A stretch of 64,000 nucleotides of DNA from Pseudomonadota bacterium (GCA_023417315.1 JAEZFW010000087.1:1-64000), one strand, 5' to 3'; positions 34,975 to 43,464 are shown, counted from the first letter of the stretch. The notes: generated from the letters alone by a model not told the origin. Numbers and translations: made by a program.

Positions 34975-36615
34975 ATGCGAATTGCGCTCGCCTTGCTCTT
35001 GATTTTCGCCCTGGCCTCGCTCGACATGTCTCACGCGTTCGCTGCGGAGAGCGGCCCATGGAATCAAGTCAGCCGCGAGGCGTTGCGGGGGCACACGGAG
35101 TTTCTCGCAGACGATCTGCTCGAAGGGCGGGCTGCAGCGACGCGCGGCTACGATCTCGCGGCAGCGTACGTGGCCGCGCAATTTCGACAGTACGGATTGA
35201 AGCCCGCTGGCGACGCAGAGACGTTCTTCCAGAGCGTGCCCCTCGTTGAAGCCACTCCGGTGCTGCCCGGGTCATCCGCGCGGCTCGTATTGGACGAAGA
35301 CACGATCGATTTCGAATACGGCACCGACTATTTGCCGTCGGCAGATTATTCTTCAGCGAGCTCGACACTCACGGCTCCACTGGTCTTCGCTGGCTACGGT
35401 ATCGATGCGCCGGAGCTCGGCCACAACGATTTCGAGAACATCGAAGTCGAGGGTCGAATCGCGGTAATCCTGACCGGCGCGCCCGCGAAGTTCCCCAACA
35501 ATCAACGCGCCTACTATTCCTCGTATCTGCGCAAGTCGTCGATGCTGACCGAGAAGGGCGCGGTCGGCACGATCACGATCGACTCGCTCGTCGATGCGCG
35601 GCGCATGCCGTGGGAGCGAGTCGTTGCGATGAGCTGGGCACCGCAGATGCGTTGGCTCGATGCGCAAGGCAATCCCCAGGATGCATTCCCAGAATTGAAG
35701 TTGCGCTTTCGATTCAAGCAGGAATCTGCGGCTGCGCTCTTCGAGCACGGACCAGTCTCGCTCGCCGAAGCACTCGAGAAGGCGGATGCAGGCGAACCGC
35801 AGGGCTTCGAATTGCCAGGCATGATGACACTGTCGGCCACGACAGGCTTGCGGCGAACAGAGAGCGCGAATGTACTCGGGATGTTGCCAGGATCCGATCC
35901 GACTCTGCGGCGCGAATACGTCGTCGTCAGCGCTCATCTGGATCACCTTGGCCGAGGCTCGAGCGTGGACGGCGACTCGATCTACAACGGCGCGCACGAC
36001 AATGCCGTCGGCATTGCGATGTTATTGGAGATCGCACGTGCGCTCGAGAGCGCACGCGTGAAGCCAAAGCGCTCGATCGTGTTCGCCGCAGTCACCGCCG
36101 AGGAGAAGGGCTTGCTCGGCTCCGCATTCATGGCGCATGCAGCACAACTGCAAGAGCAAGCGATCGTCGCGAATATCAACATCGACATGCCGCTCACGCT
36201 GACTCGCACGCGTGACTTCGTCGCCTTCGGCGCCGAGCACTCGACGCTTGGAGCAGCGGCGCGCAACGCAGCGGCGGCGGAAGGCTTGCGCCTCAGCCCG
36301 GACCCAACTCCGGAGGAAGTCGTTTTCGTGCGCTCGGATCAATTCTCTTTCGTACGCAGCGGCATCCCCGCGCTGATGCTGCACACAGGAAATATACCTC
36401 GCGATGAAGCGATCGATCTGCCCGCCCTGCGCCGCGCCTTCTTCGAGGAGCACTATCATCGACCGAGCGATGATCTGACGTTGCCGATCGATTACGAGGC
36501 GGCCGCGGATCTCACCCGCATTCACCTGCGCATTCTGTTAGAAGCAGCGAACGGCGCACGACCGCGTTGGAGACGCGGCGACTTCTTCGGTGAGAAATTC
36601 GGCGAGTCAGAGTAA
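34975..36615 (+). CDS. Secreted M28-family zinc aminopeptidase with PA domain
   Basis: A 546-residue exported metallopeptidase. The signal peptide (MRIALALLLIFALASLDMSHAFA) precedes an M28-type N-region with an inserted PA domain (about 120-290, APLVFAGYGIDAPELGHNDFENIEVEG). Zinc and catalytic residues: SAHLDHLG, GAHDNAVGIAML, TAEEKGLLGS, INIDMPL and HYHRPSDD. All five ligand positions are kept, so it should be an active di-zinc aminopeptidase of the periplasm or outside. No operon partner. Confidence 0.9.
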   Translation: MRIALALLLIFALASLDMSHAFAAESGPWNQVSREALRGHTEFLADDLLEGRAAATRGYDLAAAYVAAQFRQYGLKPAGDAETFFQSVPLVEATPVLPGSSARLVLDEDTIDFEYGTDYLPSADYSSASSTLTAPLVFAGYGIDAPELGHNDFENIEVEGRIAVILTGAPAKFPNNQRAYYSSYLRKSSMLTEKGAVGTITIDSLVDARRMPWERVVAMSWAPQMRWLDAQGNPQDAFPELKLRFRFKQESAAALFEHGPVSLAEALEKADAGEPQGFELPGMMTLSATTGLRRTESANVLGMLPGSDPTLRREYVVVSAHLDHLGRGSSVDGDSIYNGAHDNAVGIAMLLEIARALESARVKPKRSIVFAAVTAEEKGLLGSAFMAHAAQLQEQAIVANINIDMPLTLTRTRDFVAFGAEHSTLGAAARNAAAAEGLRLSPDPTPEEVVFVRSDQFSFVRSGIPALMLHTGNIPRDEAIDLPALRRAFFEEHYHRPSDDLTLPIDYEAAADLTRIHLRILLEAANGARPRWRRGDFFGEKFGESE

Positions 36616-36835
36616 CGGGAAACACACTCCCCTTCTGACTTCGTAACCTCGTTACTCGCCACTCGTGATTAGGTCGGTCTTGCTCAGCTTTTCCCTGGAT
36701 CGCAGTTGCGAGGGACGACGATCCGTGCTTTTCTGATGTATAAATAAATCGCCTGTAGAGGACTCAACGGGCTCGGGCCTCAGGGCCATTCAACGTAATG
36801 AAGAACATTCGAGATCGCGTGCATGGGGAGGCGAC

Positions 36836-37063
36836 ATGAAGGAACTGACGACCGACGACCTTGCAGACTTGCGGCAATCCTTCGATTCGGTGGACAGCAA
36901 CGGCGACGGCTGGATCGGTAGTCCCGAGTTTCGGCGCTTGCTGCAGGAGCTCGATCCCGATTTATCGGATGACGAATGCCTACTTGCCTTCGAGATGACG
37001 GATGGAGATGGCGACGGCTCCATCAGCTTCGAAGAATTCATGGACTGGTGGACCGGCGAGTGA
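36836..37063 (+). CDS. Two-EF-hand calcium-binding protein (75 residues)
   Basis: A 75-residue cytoplasmic protein made almost wholly of two EF-hands. The loops DSNGDGWIGSPE (about 21-32) and DGDGDGSISFEE (about 56-67) are canonical, with Asp at 1/3/5 and Glu at 12, so both should bind Ca2+. No signal peptide. GGGGAGG seven bases before the ATG is a strong ribosome site. Bacterial calmodulin-like proteins of this size are rare and mostly of unknown role. It opens the stress/signalling island. Confidence 0.88.
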   Translation: MKELTTDDLADLRQSFDSVDSNGDGWIGSPEFRRLLQELDPDLSDDECLLAFEMTDGDGDGSISFEEFMDWWTGE

Positions 37064-37226
37064 GGCACTCGCGAGGGTTCGCACCGCTCGCGTGACGCAC
37101 TTCACGGCTTCGGGATGATGCACGGCGCGCCGGCGTGATCGAGTGCTCATCTTCGAGAACTGCTCCTTCAAACGCCTATCCTTCTTACGCAACATCCTCC
37201 CCAGGACGAATTCTTGCGGAGGCTGG

Positions 37227-37457
37227 ATGAGCGACGGCAGCGATCGATTGCGGGTCGGAGACCCAGTGAAACTCAAGGACAGCGATCTCGATCTGCGCGG
37301 CGACGTCTGGCAACTTCGCACAGGCCGTTACGTCATCGTTCGCTGGCAGGACGATTGTCGCTCGACTCACTCGAGCACCGCGATCGAGTACGACGCCTCT
37401 CGCACACGCGCGGAATGGACGCGCAATGTCGCTCCCGACCATTGGCGCGACGAATAA
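37227..37457 (+). CDS. Small hypothetical protein
   Basis: A 76-residue soluble protein, beta-rich by eye (RLRVGDPVKLKDSDLDLRGDVWQLRTGRYVIVRWQDD), resembling a small SH3-like or KOW-like barrel but not assignable. GGAGG four bases before ATG 37227 decides the start. It lies between the EF-hand gene and the BON-domain gene. No signal peptide. Confidence 0.6.
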   Translation: MSDGSDRLRVGDPVKLKDSDLDLRGDVWQLRTGRYVIVRWQDDCRSTHSSTAIEYDASRTRAEWTRNVAPDHWRDE

Positions 37458-37546
37458 CGAACCAGAACTTTCCCCCATCTGCGCAGGCGACGGATCGCCG
37501 GATTAGATGCGCCTTTGCGCGTGTTCGCCCGCGCGCCGGCACACGC

Positions 37547-37571
37547 GGAACCTATCCGAGCAGCCTCGGTT
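37547..37571 (+). promoter_or_regulatory. Candidate ECF-sigma promoter for the BON gene
   Basis: GGAAC (37547-37551), 15-base spacer, CGGTT (37567-37571), about 88 bases before the BON-domain start. It resembles ECF (EcfG/SigE-like) GGAAC...CGTT boxes and recurs before other genes of this island. Sequence pattern only. Confidence 0.35.
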
Positions 37572-37658
37572 TAAACCTTGTAATCGGCTGACTTATCGGT
37601 GCCCACATGTACCTACGGCATGTGGGCGTACTTAGGCATTCCACGTGGAGGAATTTTC

Positions 37659-38819
37659 ATGCCACAGAATGAGCGCAATCGAGGATTCCGCAGATCTGAG
37701 ATCGAGCGAGGCGGACGCGTGTCAGGCGAAATGGATCGGGATCGCTACGCCTCGGGCTATGAACGACGCTACTCGCCGAGTTGGGACGAGGACACGAATA
37801 GCGGAGGTTTCGAAGGTGACCGCTCCTCGTCTGCAGGCGGTTATGCGGAGGAATTCGGCGCGCGGCAACGCGGCTCACGCGATTGGGCCCGCGGCCACGG
37901 CCAGCGCGGCGGCGACTATGGAACGCAGAGCGATTGGAACCGCGAATCGGGGGACCGATGGGAAGGCGACTTCAGACAGCGCAGCGCGCGAGACGAGGCG
38001 CGTTACTCTCGCGATGCTTCGCCATCTCGTTGGCACGAAGATGGCTTCAATCGTCGACGCACGGGGCGTGGTGAGGCACACCTCATGCGTTGGGACGATC
38101 GGGCCGGCGAGAGCGGCAGCTATTTCGGGACGGGCTCCTACTACGGCGCATACGGTACTCAGCCTGGCTCGAGCGCGAGCGGCAGCGCGTATGGTGAGAG
38201 CGATTCTTTCGGTACCGGCGAGAACCCGAGACGTGCCTGGGATGATGAAGAGAGCTACGGGCCCTCGAGCGGCGATTATCCGATGTATGGTCGCTCGCAA
38301 TTCGGTGCGCAGTCCGGCTATGGGCGAGACTATGGCCGCTCTTCACAGAGCCAACGCGGATTCGGCCAGGACTTTCGAGAGCGCTTCGCTGAAGAACGCT
38401 ATGGCCGGGAGCCCGAGTACGGCTATGGATTCGGACAGGGCCCTTACAAGCGCGAAGTGGGTGAGTTCCGAGGCCGCGGTCCGAAAGGATATGAGCGCTC
38501 CGATGAGCGCCTGCGCGAGATCATCTGCGAGCGTCTGACCGATGAACCAAGCGTCGATGCGAGCGATGTTTCGATCGAGGTCAAAGACAAGGTCGTCAAA
38601 CTGACGGGTCACGTATCAGACCGTCGCACCAAGTACGAGATCGAAGACTTGGTCGAGCACTGCGGCGGAGTCAAAGACATCGACAATCAGATTCGAGTGC
38701 GAACCGGCTTCGGTATGACGCAATCGAGCGGCGCACACGTCCGAACGAACGATCAACCCTCGAGCTCGACTGGCACCAGCACCGCCGGCCAGAAGAGCGG
38801 CCAATCGAAGCGAAGCTGA
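37659..38819 (+). CDS. BON-domain protein with long disordered Arg/Gly/Ser/Tyr region
   Basis: A 386-residue protein. Residues 1-290 are low complexity, rich in Arg, Gly, Ser, Tyr, Asp and Glu (e.g. RYSPSWDEDTNSGGFEGDR; YGRDYGRSSQSQRGFGQDF), likely disordered. A single BON domain follows (about 295-360: DERLREIICERLTDEPSVDASDVSIEVKDKVVKLTGHV), which binds phospholipid or other ligands in the family. The tail is Ser/Thr-rich. No signal peptide. GGAGG before ATG 37659 fixes the start; a strong two-way terminator follows. A candidate ECF box lies upstream. Confidence 0.85.
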   Translation: MPQNERNRGFRRSEIERGGRVSGEMDRDRYASGYERRYSPSWDEDTNSGGFEGDRSSSAGGYAEEFGARQRGSRDWARGHGQRGGDYGTQSDWNRESGDRWEGDFRQRSARDEARYSRDASPSRWHEDGFNRRRTGRGEAHLMRWDDRAGESGSYFGTGSYYGAYGTQPGSSASGSAYGESDSFGTGENPRRAWDDEESYGPSSGDYPMYGRSQFGAQSGYGRDYGRSSQSQRGFGQDFRERFAEERYGREPEYGYGFGQGPYKREVGEFRGRGPKGYERSDERLREIICERLTDEPSVDASDVSIEVKDKVVKLTGHVSDRRTKYEIEDLVEHCGGVKDIDNQIRVRTGFGMTQSSGAHVRTNDQPSSSTGTSTAGQKSGQSKRS

Positions 38820-38841
38820 TCTCGCTGCCTCCAGGCAAGAA

Positions 38842-38871
38842 AAAGGCGGGCCGTTCGGCCCGCCTTTCTTT
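38842..38871. terminator. Bidirectional Rho-independent terminator
   Basis: AAAGGCGGGCCG (38842-38853) pairs with CGGCCCGCCTTT (38856-38867), followed by CTTT on the plus strand and preceded by an A-run that becomes a T-run on the minus strand. It serves the BON gene and the convergent DUF4142 gene. Confidence 0.92.
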
Positions 38872-38913
38872 CCGATCTCTTGAGCCTCGAGCTCAATCAT
38901 CGAGCGTCGAGCA

Positions 38914-39594
38914 TCAAGCACCTTCCTTCTGTACCTTCTCGTGCATGTCATGCGCGTCCTCTTGATGATCCTCGAGCGTGCGCAACGTTGACGCAGCGAA
39001 TTCGCGCAACTCTTCAGGCATCTGTTGGTTCTGCGAAGCGGACTCGAACAGCGCAACGGCCTTGTCATGACCCTTCGCCATCTGCTTGCGATACTCACGA
39101 TCGAAAGCGTCGCCCTGCAATGAAGACAGCTTCTGCTTCGTCGCCTGATGCTCCGCATCGAGAGCTTCGGGCACCGAGATATTCTGCTTCTGCGCGATCT
39201 TCTTCAGCTTATCCCCGGTCGCCGTATGATCCTTGATCATTCGCTCGGCGAAGAGGCGAGTCTCCTCGTTCTTCGTATTCTTCAAGGCGAGTTGCGACAA
39301 CTCGACTTCGGCTTTATTCAGCACCGCGGCTTGAGATGCGAACGACTGGGGCGTCATATCCTTCATACCCGCGCGCATAGAGGCGCTCTTCGCTTCATCG
39401 CGCGCGCCTGCAGCCGCGCCGGTACGATCCGCGCTGGTACCCGTACCCGTCGTGGTGCTCGTAGCACCAGCGGATTGGCGTGTCGTGTCTCGGGTATTGT
39501 CAGGAGTGGTCTGCGCGAGCGCCGCGATTGAGAGCGCTTGAGCGCCGATCACAATGAACGACATGGAGCCAAAACGTCGTACTTTTCTCGACAT
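38914..39594 (-). CDS. DUF4142-family periplasmic protein
   Basis: A 226-residue exported protein. The signal segment (MSFIVIGAQALSIAALAQ) is followed by a Thr/Gly/Arg/Ala low-complexity linker (about 30-75) and the DUF4142 helical bundle (about 80-220): FASQAAVLNKAEVELSQLALKN, RLFAERMIKDHTATGDKLKKIA, EHQATKQKLSSLQGDAFDREYRKQMAKGHDKAVALFESAS. The family has a ferritin-like fold and is linked to envelope or osmotic stress; no function proven. GAGGTG before the ATG marks the start. Its end meets the two-way terminator. Confidence 0.88.
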   Translation of the reverse strand: MSRKVRRFGSMSFIVIGAQALSIAALAQTTPDNTRDTTRQSAGATSTTTGTGTSADRTGAAAGARDEAKSASMRAGMKDMTPQSFASQAAVLNKAEVELSQLALKNTKNEETRLFAERMIKDHTATGDKLKKIAQKQNISVPEALDAEHQATKQKLSSLQGDAFDREYRKQMAKGHDKAVALFESASQNQQMPEELREFAASTLRTLEDHQEDAHDMHEKVQKEGA

Positions 39595-39629
39595 AGCACA
39601 CCTCGTGTGAATCTCGTGGACCCACGCAA

Positions 39630-39653
39630 GACGCTTATCAAGAGGTTTGTTCC
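39630..39653 (-). promoter_or_regulatory. Candidate ECF-sigma promoter for the DUF4142 gene
   Basis: On the minus strand, GGAAC (39653-39649), 15-base spacer, CGTC (39633-39630), about 35 bases before the DUF4142 start. Same pattern as the boxes before the BON, kinase and lipoprotein genes. It overlaps the 3' end of the SemiSWEET gene. Confidence 0.35.
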
Positions 39654-39904
39654 CGAACGTTTCGTTGATAAATCATCTGTCCAGCAATTGCCGTCAGCAG
39701 CAACGCCGCGTTGGTAAAAACGAATACCCAGTTGTTCAACAAGAAGCTGTAGAGCAGAAAGCCGGTCGAGGCGGCGAGCTGACCGATGAATAGCCAACGC
39801 GAGACGCCTTCAACCGCTCGTTCGCGCCATTGTCTATACACCTGACGTATGAGCGTCGCGAGCAAGATTGCCGAGCTGATCCAACCGATGATGTCGGGGT
39901 GCAT
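39638..39904 (-). CDS. SemiSWEET/PQ-loop-like small transporter
   Basis: An 88-residue membrane protein with three helices (about 5-20, 38-60 and 62-80), the single three-helix unit of SemiSWEET sugar transporters, which work as dimers. Family-like features are IIGWISSAILLATLIRQVYRQW with a polar loop, AVEGVSRWLFIGQL and FLLNNWVFVFTNAALLLTAIAGQMIYQR. Length fits (SemiSWEETs are about 85-95). Probably moves small sugars or related solutes across the inner membrane; substrate unknown. It lies 43 bases before the DUF4142 start. Confidence 0.75.
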   Translation of the reverse strand: MHPDIIGWISSAILLATLIRQVYRQWRERAVEGVSRWLFIGQLAASTGFLLYSFLLNNWVFVFTNAALLLTAIAGQMIYQRNVREQTS

Positions 39905-40038
39905 GTCTTTACGGGCGATCGGCCTACTGGCGGCCAGCCGCTCTGGCCAGGCAGTGCACGGCCCGCTTCGGCAAGTCGCCTTCTTGTTTACGATCTCGCC
40001 AGCTGACGGTAGCAGTTGGCAAGTTCCCTGAGGCAGCC
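39905..40038. other. Non-coding stretch upstream of the SemiSWEET gene
   Basis: Part of a 322-base gap between the SemiSWEET start and the lone receiver. Apart from the terminator at 40039-40071 I see no coding frame, promoter pair or repeat that I can support. Bases 40072-40227 are likewise featureless apart from partial dyads. Confidence 0.4.
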
Positions 40039-40071
40039 AAAAAAAGAGGCCGTACCCTTCAGTACGGCCTC
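40039..40071 (-). terminator. Rho-independent terminator for the lone receiver gene
   Basis: On the minus strand, GAGGCCGTAC (40071-40062) pairs with GTACGGCCTC (40055-40046), 6-base loop, followed by a run of seven T. It ends transcription from the receiver gene ending at 40228. Confidence 0.9.
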
Positions 40072-40227
40072 AAGTGCACAGCCGTCTTTCATGGTGTCCG
40101 ATGGGTTCTCAGCGGGTGCCCCCATCGTCCTGGGGAGGTCCATGCGACGAGCTGCGCAGTTTACGTTGATCGATATCGACGGCAGAAACGCACGAAGGAG
40201 CCTTTTGGATCCACGCGGAGCGCGAAT

Positions 40228-40614
40228 TTATGCAACCCGCCCCAGCCCCAATAACACCTCGCGAACCTTATGGAATTCCGCACCTTTGTCGAAGAAATGG
40301 TCTACACCGCACTCGCGGCTCGCATTGCGGTAGTCGTCGTGCGGGTGGTTCGTCACGATGATGATGGTTTCGGGCCGGCTTATGCCTTCGGCACGCATGC
40401 GCTTCAATAGGCGAAATCCGCTCCCGTCACGCAGCTGCACATCGAGGATCAACACTCGCGGCCGCGCCTGCCGCACGCCCTCCAGGGCACTTGCGACTGC
40501 TTCGGCGCTCCCAACCACACGGGCGTTCGGTATCTCGCCGACTTCTTCGACGAGTCGCTCCATGACCGCGGGCGAATCCTCCACGATGTAGATGGTCAGT
40601 TCGGAAGGTTGCAT
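40228..40614 (-). CDS. Stand-alone response-regulator receiver
   Basis: A 128-residue receiver without an output domain. Acidic pair VEDS (about E12/D13), phospho-acceptor D58 in VLILDVQLRDGSG, Thr/Ser switch in IIIVTNH, and conserved Lys in HFFDKGAEF. ATG 40614 opens the domain; upstream frame is unrelated. It follows the NarL regulator and CHASE3 kinase on the same strand and could act as a phosphate sink or a protein-binding regulator for that kinase. Confidence 0.88.
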   Translation of the reverse strand: MQPSELTIYIVEDSPAVMERLVEEVGEIPNARVVGSAEAVASALEGVRQARPRVLILDVQLRDGSGFRLLKRMRAEGISRPETIIIVTNHPHDDYRNASRECGVDHFFDKGAEFHKVREVLLGLGRVA

Positions 40615-40763
40615 AAGGCGCGCAGCATCACGCGTCGACTCATCTCGAGAGCCATCGTTGAATTCGGCCTGGGCGCTTGCCGACTGAACACCGACCGCGG
40701 TTCGACAGACGCTTCGTTGCGACATTCAGCGCGCGAGCGATGCGCATCCGAGCGGCGTACGGC

Positions 40764-41453
40764 CTACTCGACGAGCTGATTGCGCACCGCGTAAGCGGCG
40801 ATCTCAGCGTTGCTGCGCATGCCCATCTTTTCCAGGATGCGCGCTCGGTAGGTGCTCACCGTCTTCACGCTCAAGCCCAACTCGTTCGCCATGACCGCAG
40901 GGGATACGCCCCGCGCGATGCGCGTGAACACTTGCAACTCGCGCTCCGAGAGCCGATTGTGTAGCGGACCCTCTTCGTCCGCGGCGCACTCCGAAGCGAG
41001 GAGCTCTGCAACCAGCGGCGTGATGTAGCGGCGACCCGTGCCGACCGCGCGCACCGCCTTCACAAGCTCTTCCGGCACGATCATCTTCGGCACATAGCCA
41101 TTCGCGCCGGCGCGCATGAGGCGCACTGCGAAGCTGCGCTCCGGATGCATGCTCAATACGAGGATCGCCAACTCTGGGCGATCGCGCCGCAGGGTCTTCA
41201 GCAAGTCGATGCCGCTTTGACCGGGCAAGGTGATATCGAGGACCACAACATCGACTTGGAGTCCATCACGCAATTGTTGAAGAGCCTCCTCCGCGGAGCC
41301 TGCTTCACCGACGACTTCCAAGTCGGACTCCTCGGTCAGCATCTCCCGCACGCCCGCGCGCAAGATCGCGTGATCATCGACGATGAGCACTCGAATCGGC
41401 GTTTGCGTAGCGGGGACGCTTTCACGTCCTTCGTTCTCTCTTACGTCCAGCAT
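40764..41453 (-). CDS. NarL/FixJ-type response regulator
   Basis: A 229-residue regulator. The receiver carries LIVDDHAILR, acceptor D73 (VVVLDITLPGQSG) and K123-type Lys in GYVPKMIVP; a LuxR HTH lies at about 165-225 (LSERELQVFTRIARGVSPAVMANELGLSVKTVSTYRARILEKM). The ATG at 41453 overlaps the Fis-type gene stop (TGATG), so the two are coupled. The likely kinase is the CHASE3/HisKA_3 protein just upstream, of the class that pairs with NarL regulators. Confidence 0.93.
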   Translation of the reverse strand: MLDVRENEGRESVPATQTPIRVLIVDDHAILRAGVREMLTEESDLEVVGEAGSAEEALQQLRDGLQVDVVVLDITLPGQSGIDLLKTLRRDRPELAILVLSMHPERSFAVRLMRAGANGYVPKMIVPEELVKAVRAVGTGRRYITPLVAELLASECAADEEGPLHNRLSERELQVFTRIARGVSPAVMANELGLSVKTVSTYRARILEKMGMRSNAEIAAYAVRNQLVE

Positions 41454-41788
41454 CACTCGGATACCTCAGTGAGTTCACCGTGTAAGCCCGTGACCTGGAT
41501 GCCATGATCGACGGGCAGTCCCTCGTCCATGACCACGCCCTGTGCGCGATACGCATTCAGGCGGTTGTACAGGGTCTTCAGACTTACCCCGAGTAACGCC
41601 GCTGCGCGCGTCTTGTTTCCCCCACATTTCTTGAGCGTGGCGTATATCATCCAGCGCTCCACATCGGCCAGATTCGTGCCGACCGGGATGCGCAGGGCGC
41701 GAATCTCGCCCGTGTCTTGGGCCGAGTGCGACACATACGAGGAACGAACGTCTGCGCTGCGCGCACTGTCGGTCATTTGATTCTCCAT
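41453..41788 (-). CDS. Fis-type helix-turn-helix protein
   Basis: A 111-residue protein. The centre has VERWMIYATLKKCGGNKTRAAALLGVSLKTLYNRL (about 43-77), the HTH_8/Fis DNA-binding helix set normally found at the C-terminus of NtrC-type activators, here free-standing with short flanks and no AAA+ part. CAGGAG before the ATG is a good ribosome site. It is sandwiched between kinase and NarL regulator, so may fine-tune the same promoters. A GGAAC...CGTT-like pair lies upstream (41856-41830) but with an 18-base spacer. Confidence 0.85.
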   Translation of the reverse strand: MENQMTDSARSADVRSSYVSHSAQDTGEIRALRIPVGTNLADVERWMIYATLKKCGGNKTRAAALLGVSLKTLYNRLNAYRAQGVVMDEGLPVDHGIQVTGLHGELTEVSE

Positions 41789-41862
41789 AGCGAGCTCCTG
41801 CGGGTCATCTTTACAGTGTCCGACCAGACAACGGTGTAGGACGGGCTAAAAGTTCCCTCGAT

Positions 41863-43335
41863 TCAGCTTGCCGTCCGTAAGAAGTTTCCTACGTGCTGCG
41901 CCGGCGCGCCTGCGACCGCAGGAATGAAGGCTTCGACGAGCGTGCCCTTGCCCCCAGGTCCCGGCGCGATGGTGAAGGTGCCTCCGAGTTGGCGCATGCG
42001 CTCGCGCATTCCGACGATGCCGTGCGACTTCGGCTTCGCAGTCGCACCTTCGGCAAGCCCGACACCGTCATCCACGATTCGCAATCGAAGCCCGCGCGGC
42101 TCGCGGTGTAAGGAGACGCGCACCTTGTTTGCATGCGCGTGCTTCGTGATGTTGGTCAAGGTCTCTTGCACGATGCGATAGAACGCAATCGACCATCCTG
42201 GATCGATCTCATCGAAGTCCTCTTCGACTTCCACTTCGCAGGGCAGGCCCGTGCGTCGGGAGAACTCGCGACAATGCGACTTCATCGCGAATGCAAGCCC
42301 CAGATTGTCCAAATGGCTCGGTCGCAATCCTTCGATGACTGCATGCTTGAGCTCGACGGTCTCCGCCAACATCTGCAGCACGCGTTGCAGCCGCTCGCGC
42401 AGCTCGCGCGCATCTTCAGGAGTGCGCCGCTGGATCCAGTTCAAGTCCATGTTGATCGCCGTGAGATTGCTACCGAAAGTGTCGTGTAGCTCGCGCGCAA
42501 TCCTGGCTTTCTCTTCCTCCGACACGCGAATCAAGTGCTGTGACAGCTCCGTGAGCTCCGCCGTGCGCTGCTCGACGAGATGATTCAGGTGCTGATTCGC
42601 TTCGAGCAGCGCCCCTTCCGCTCGCGCGCGTGCTCCGACATAGCGCTGCAACAGCTTATTGAGACCGATCAACACTGCGACGGTGACGACGGTCGTGAGC
42701 AGCGCCACGGCAAGCGTAATCCACACATCGCGCAGCACTGCCTTGCCCAATGCGTCGATGCGCGCGTCCTCTTCGACCGCCAATCGATCGACGATGCTGC
42801 GCACGCGATCCATCGTTTGCGTCGCCCGGTCGGTGCCCACGAGATCGGCGTTACCGCTCGGCCCAGGTCGCGGACTGCGCTCGATGGTCTGCTCGAGCCT
42901 GGCAATTGCCGCGGCCGTGAACCGCTCGAGCTCGGCAATATCCTTCTGCCGCTCCGGTTGATCGGCGGTGAGATTCGCGAGCCTGTCGAGCTCTGTTCGC
43001 CATCCGCGCATCGCGCGGTAGTAGGGGCTCAAGTACTCGGTGTCCCCCGTCAGGAGATATCCACGCTGCCCGGATTCGGCCGTCGTGATGACGGATTGGA
43101 AGGTACTCAGCGCGCGCTTGATCTCATAGGAACGGGCGTAGTGCGCATTGGAGTCCATCGCTTGGCCCGTGTTGATGATCAGCAGGCAGGCGTTGATCAC
43201 GAGCAGCGCAATGGAGACGACGATGACCGCAACGACGTGCAGAGGCACACGCACGTCGGCCGCCATGGGGGCTGACGCTGTCGGGGCATCCATCTCATCT
43301 AGGGTGAGGTCTAAAGCCTCGGTTTGCTTGGACAT
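41863..43335 (-). CDS. CHASE3 sensor histidine kinase (HisKA_3)
   Basis: A 490-residue sensor kinase. TM1 (about 33-55) and TM2 (about 205-228) flank a periplasmic CHASE3 domain (ESGQRGYLLTGDTEYLSPYY is its hallmark). A coiled linker leads to the HisKA_3 helix EEEKARIARELHDTFGSNL with H284, and an ATPase domain with DDGVGL and GIVGMRERMRQLGGTF. This class feeds NarL/LuxR regulators such as the one downstream. ATG 43335 is preferred over TTG 43380. A candidate ECF box precedes it. Confidence 0.92.
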   Translation of the reverse strand: MSKQTEALDLTLDEMDAPTASAPMAADVRVPLHVVAVIVVSIALLVINACLLIINTGQAMDSNAHYARSYEIKRALSTFQSVITTAESGQRGYLLTGDTEYLSPYYRAMRGWRTELDRLANLTADQPERQKDIAELERFTAAAIARLEQTIERSPRPGPSGNADLVGTDRATQTMDRVRSIVDRLAVEEDARIDALGKAVLRDVWITLAVALLTTVVTVAVLIGLNKLLQRYVGARARAEGALLEANQHLNHLVEQRTAELTELSQHLIRVSEEEKARIARELHDTFGSNLTAINMDLNWIQRRTPEDARELRERLQRVLQMLAETVELKHAVIEGLRPSHLDNLGLAFAMKSHCREFSRRTGLPCEVEVEEDFDEIDPGWSIAFYRIVQETLTNITKHAHANKVRVSLHREPRGLRLRIVDDGVGLAEGATAKPKSHGIVGMRERMRQLGGTFTIAPGPGGKGTLVEAFIPAVAGAPAQHVGNFLRTAS

Positions 43336-43365
43336 TGAGACCGTGCAACGTGTCTGAACCGAGTT

Positions 43366-43391
43366 AACGTGTGCCGTCAAATTGAGGTTCC
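43366..43391 (-). promoter_or_regulatory. Candidate ECF-sigma promoter for the CHASE3 kinase
   Basis: On the minus strand, GGAAC (43391-43387), 17-base spacer, CGTT (43369-43366), about 30 bases before ATG 43335. Together with the box at 43440 on the other strand it makes a divergent pair. Confidence 0.38.
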
Positions 43392-43439
43392 GCGGTCAGC
43401 GTTAACCGTAAGAGTCTCTGGGCGCTAGGACTTCATCCC

Positions 43440-43464
43440 GGAACCTTGACTTTCATCGGACGTT
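43440..43464 (+). promoter_or_regulatory. Candidate ECF-sigma promoter for the stress lipoprotein
   Basis: GGAAC (43440-43444), 16-base spacer, CGTT (43461-43464), about 124 bases before the lipoprotein start at 43588. Spacing is ideal for an ECF sigma. Confidence 0.38.

Noticed and set aside
36616..36670. Possible GTAAC word repeat after the M28 peptidase
   Set aside because: Only short, imperfect mirror words (CGTAACCTCGTTACTCG); not clear enough to list as a feature.
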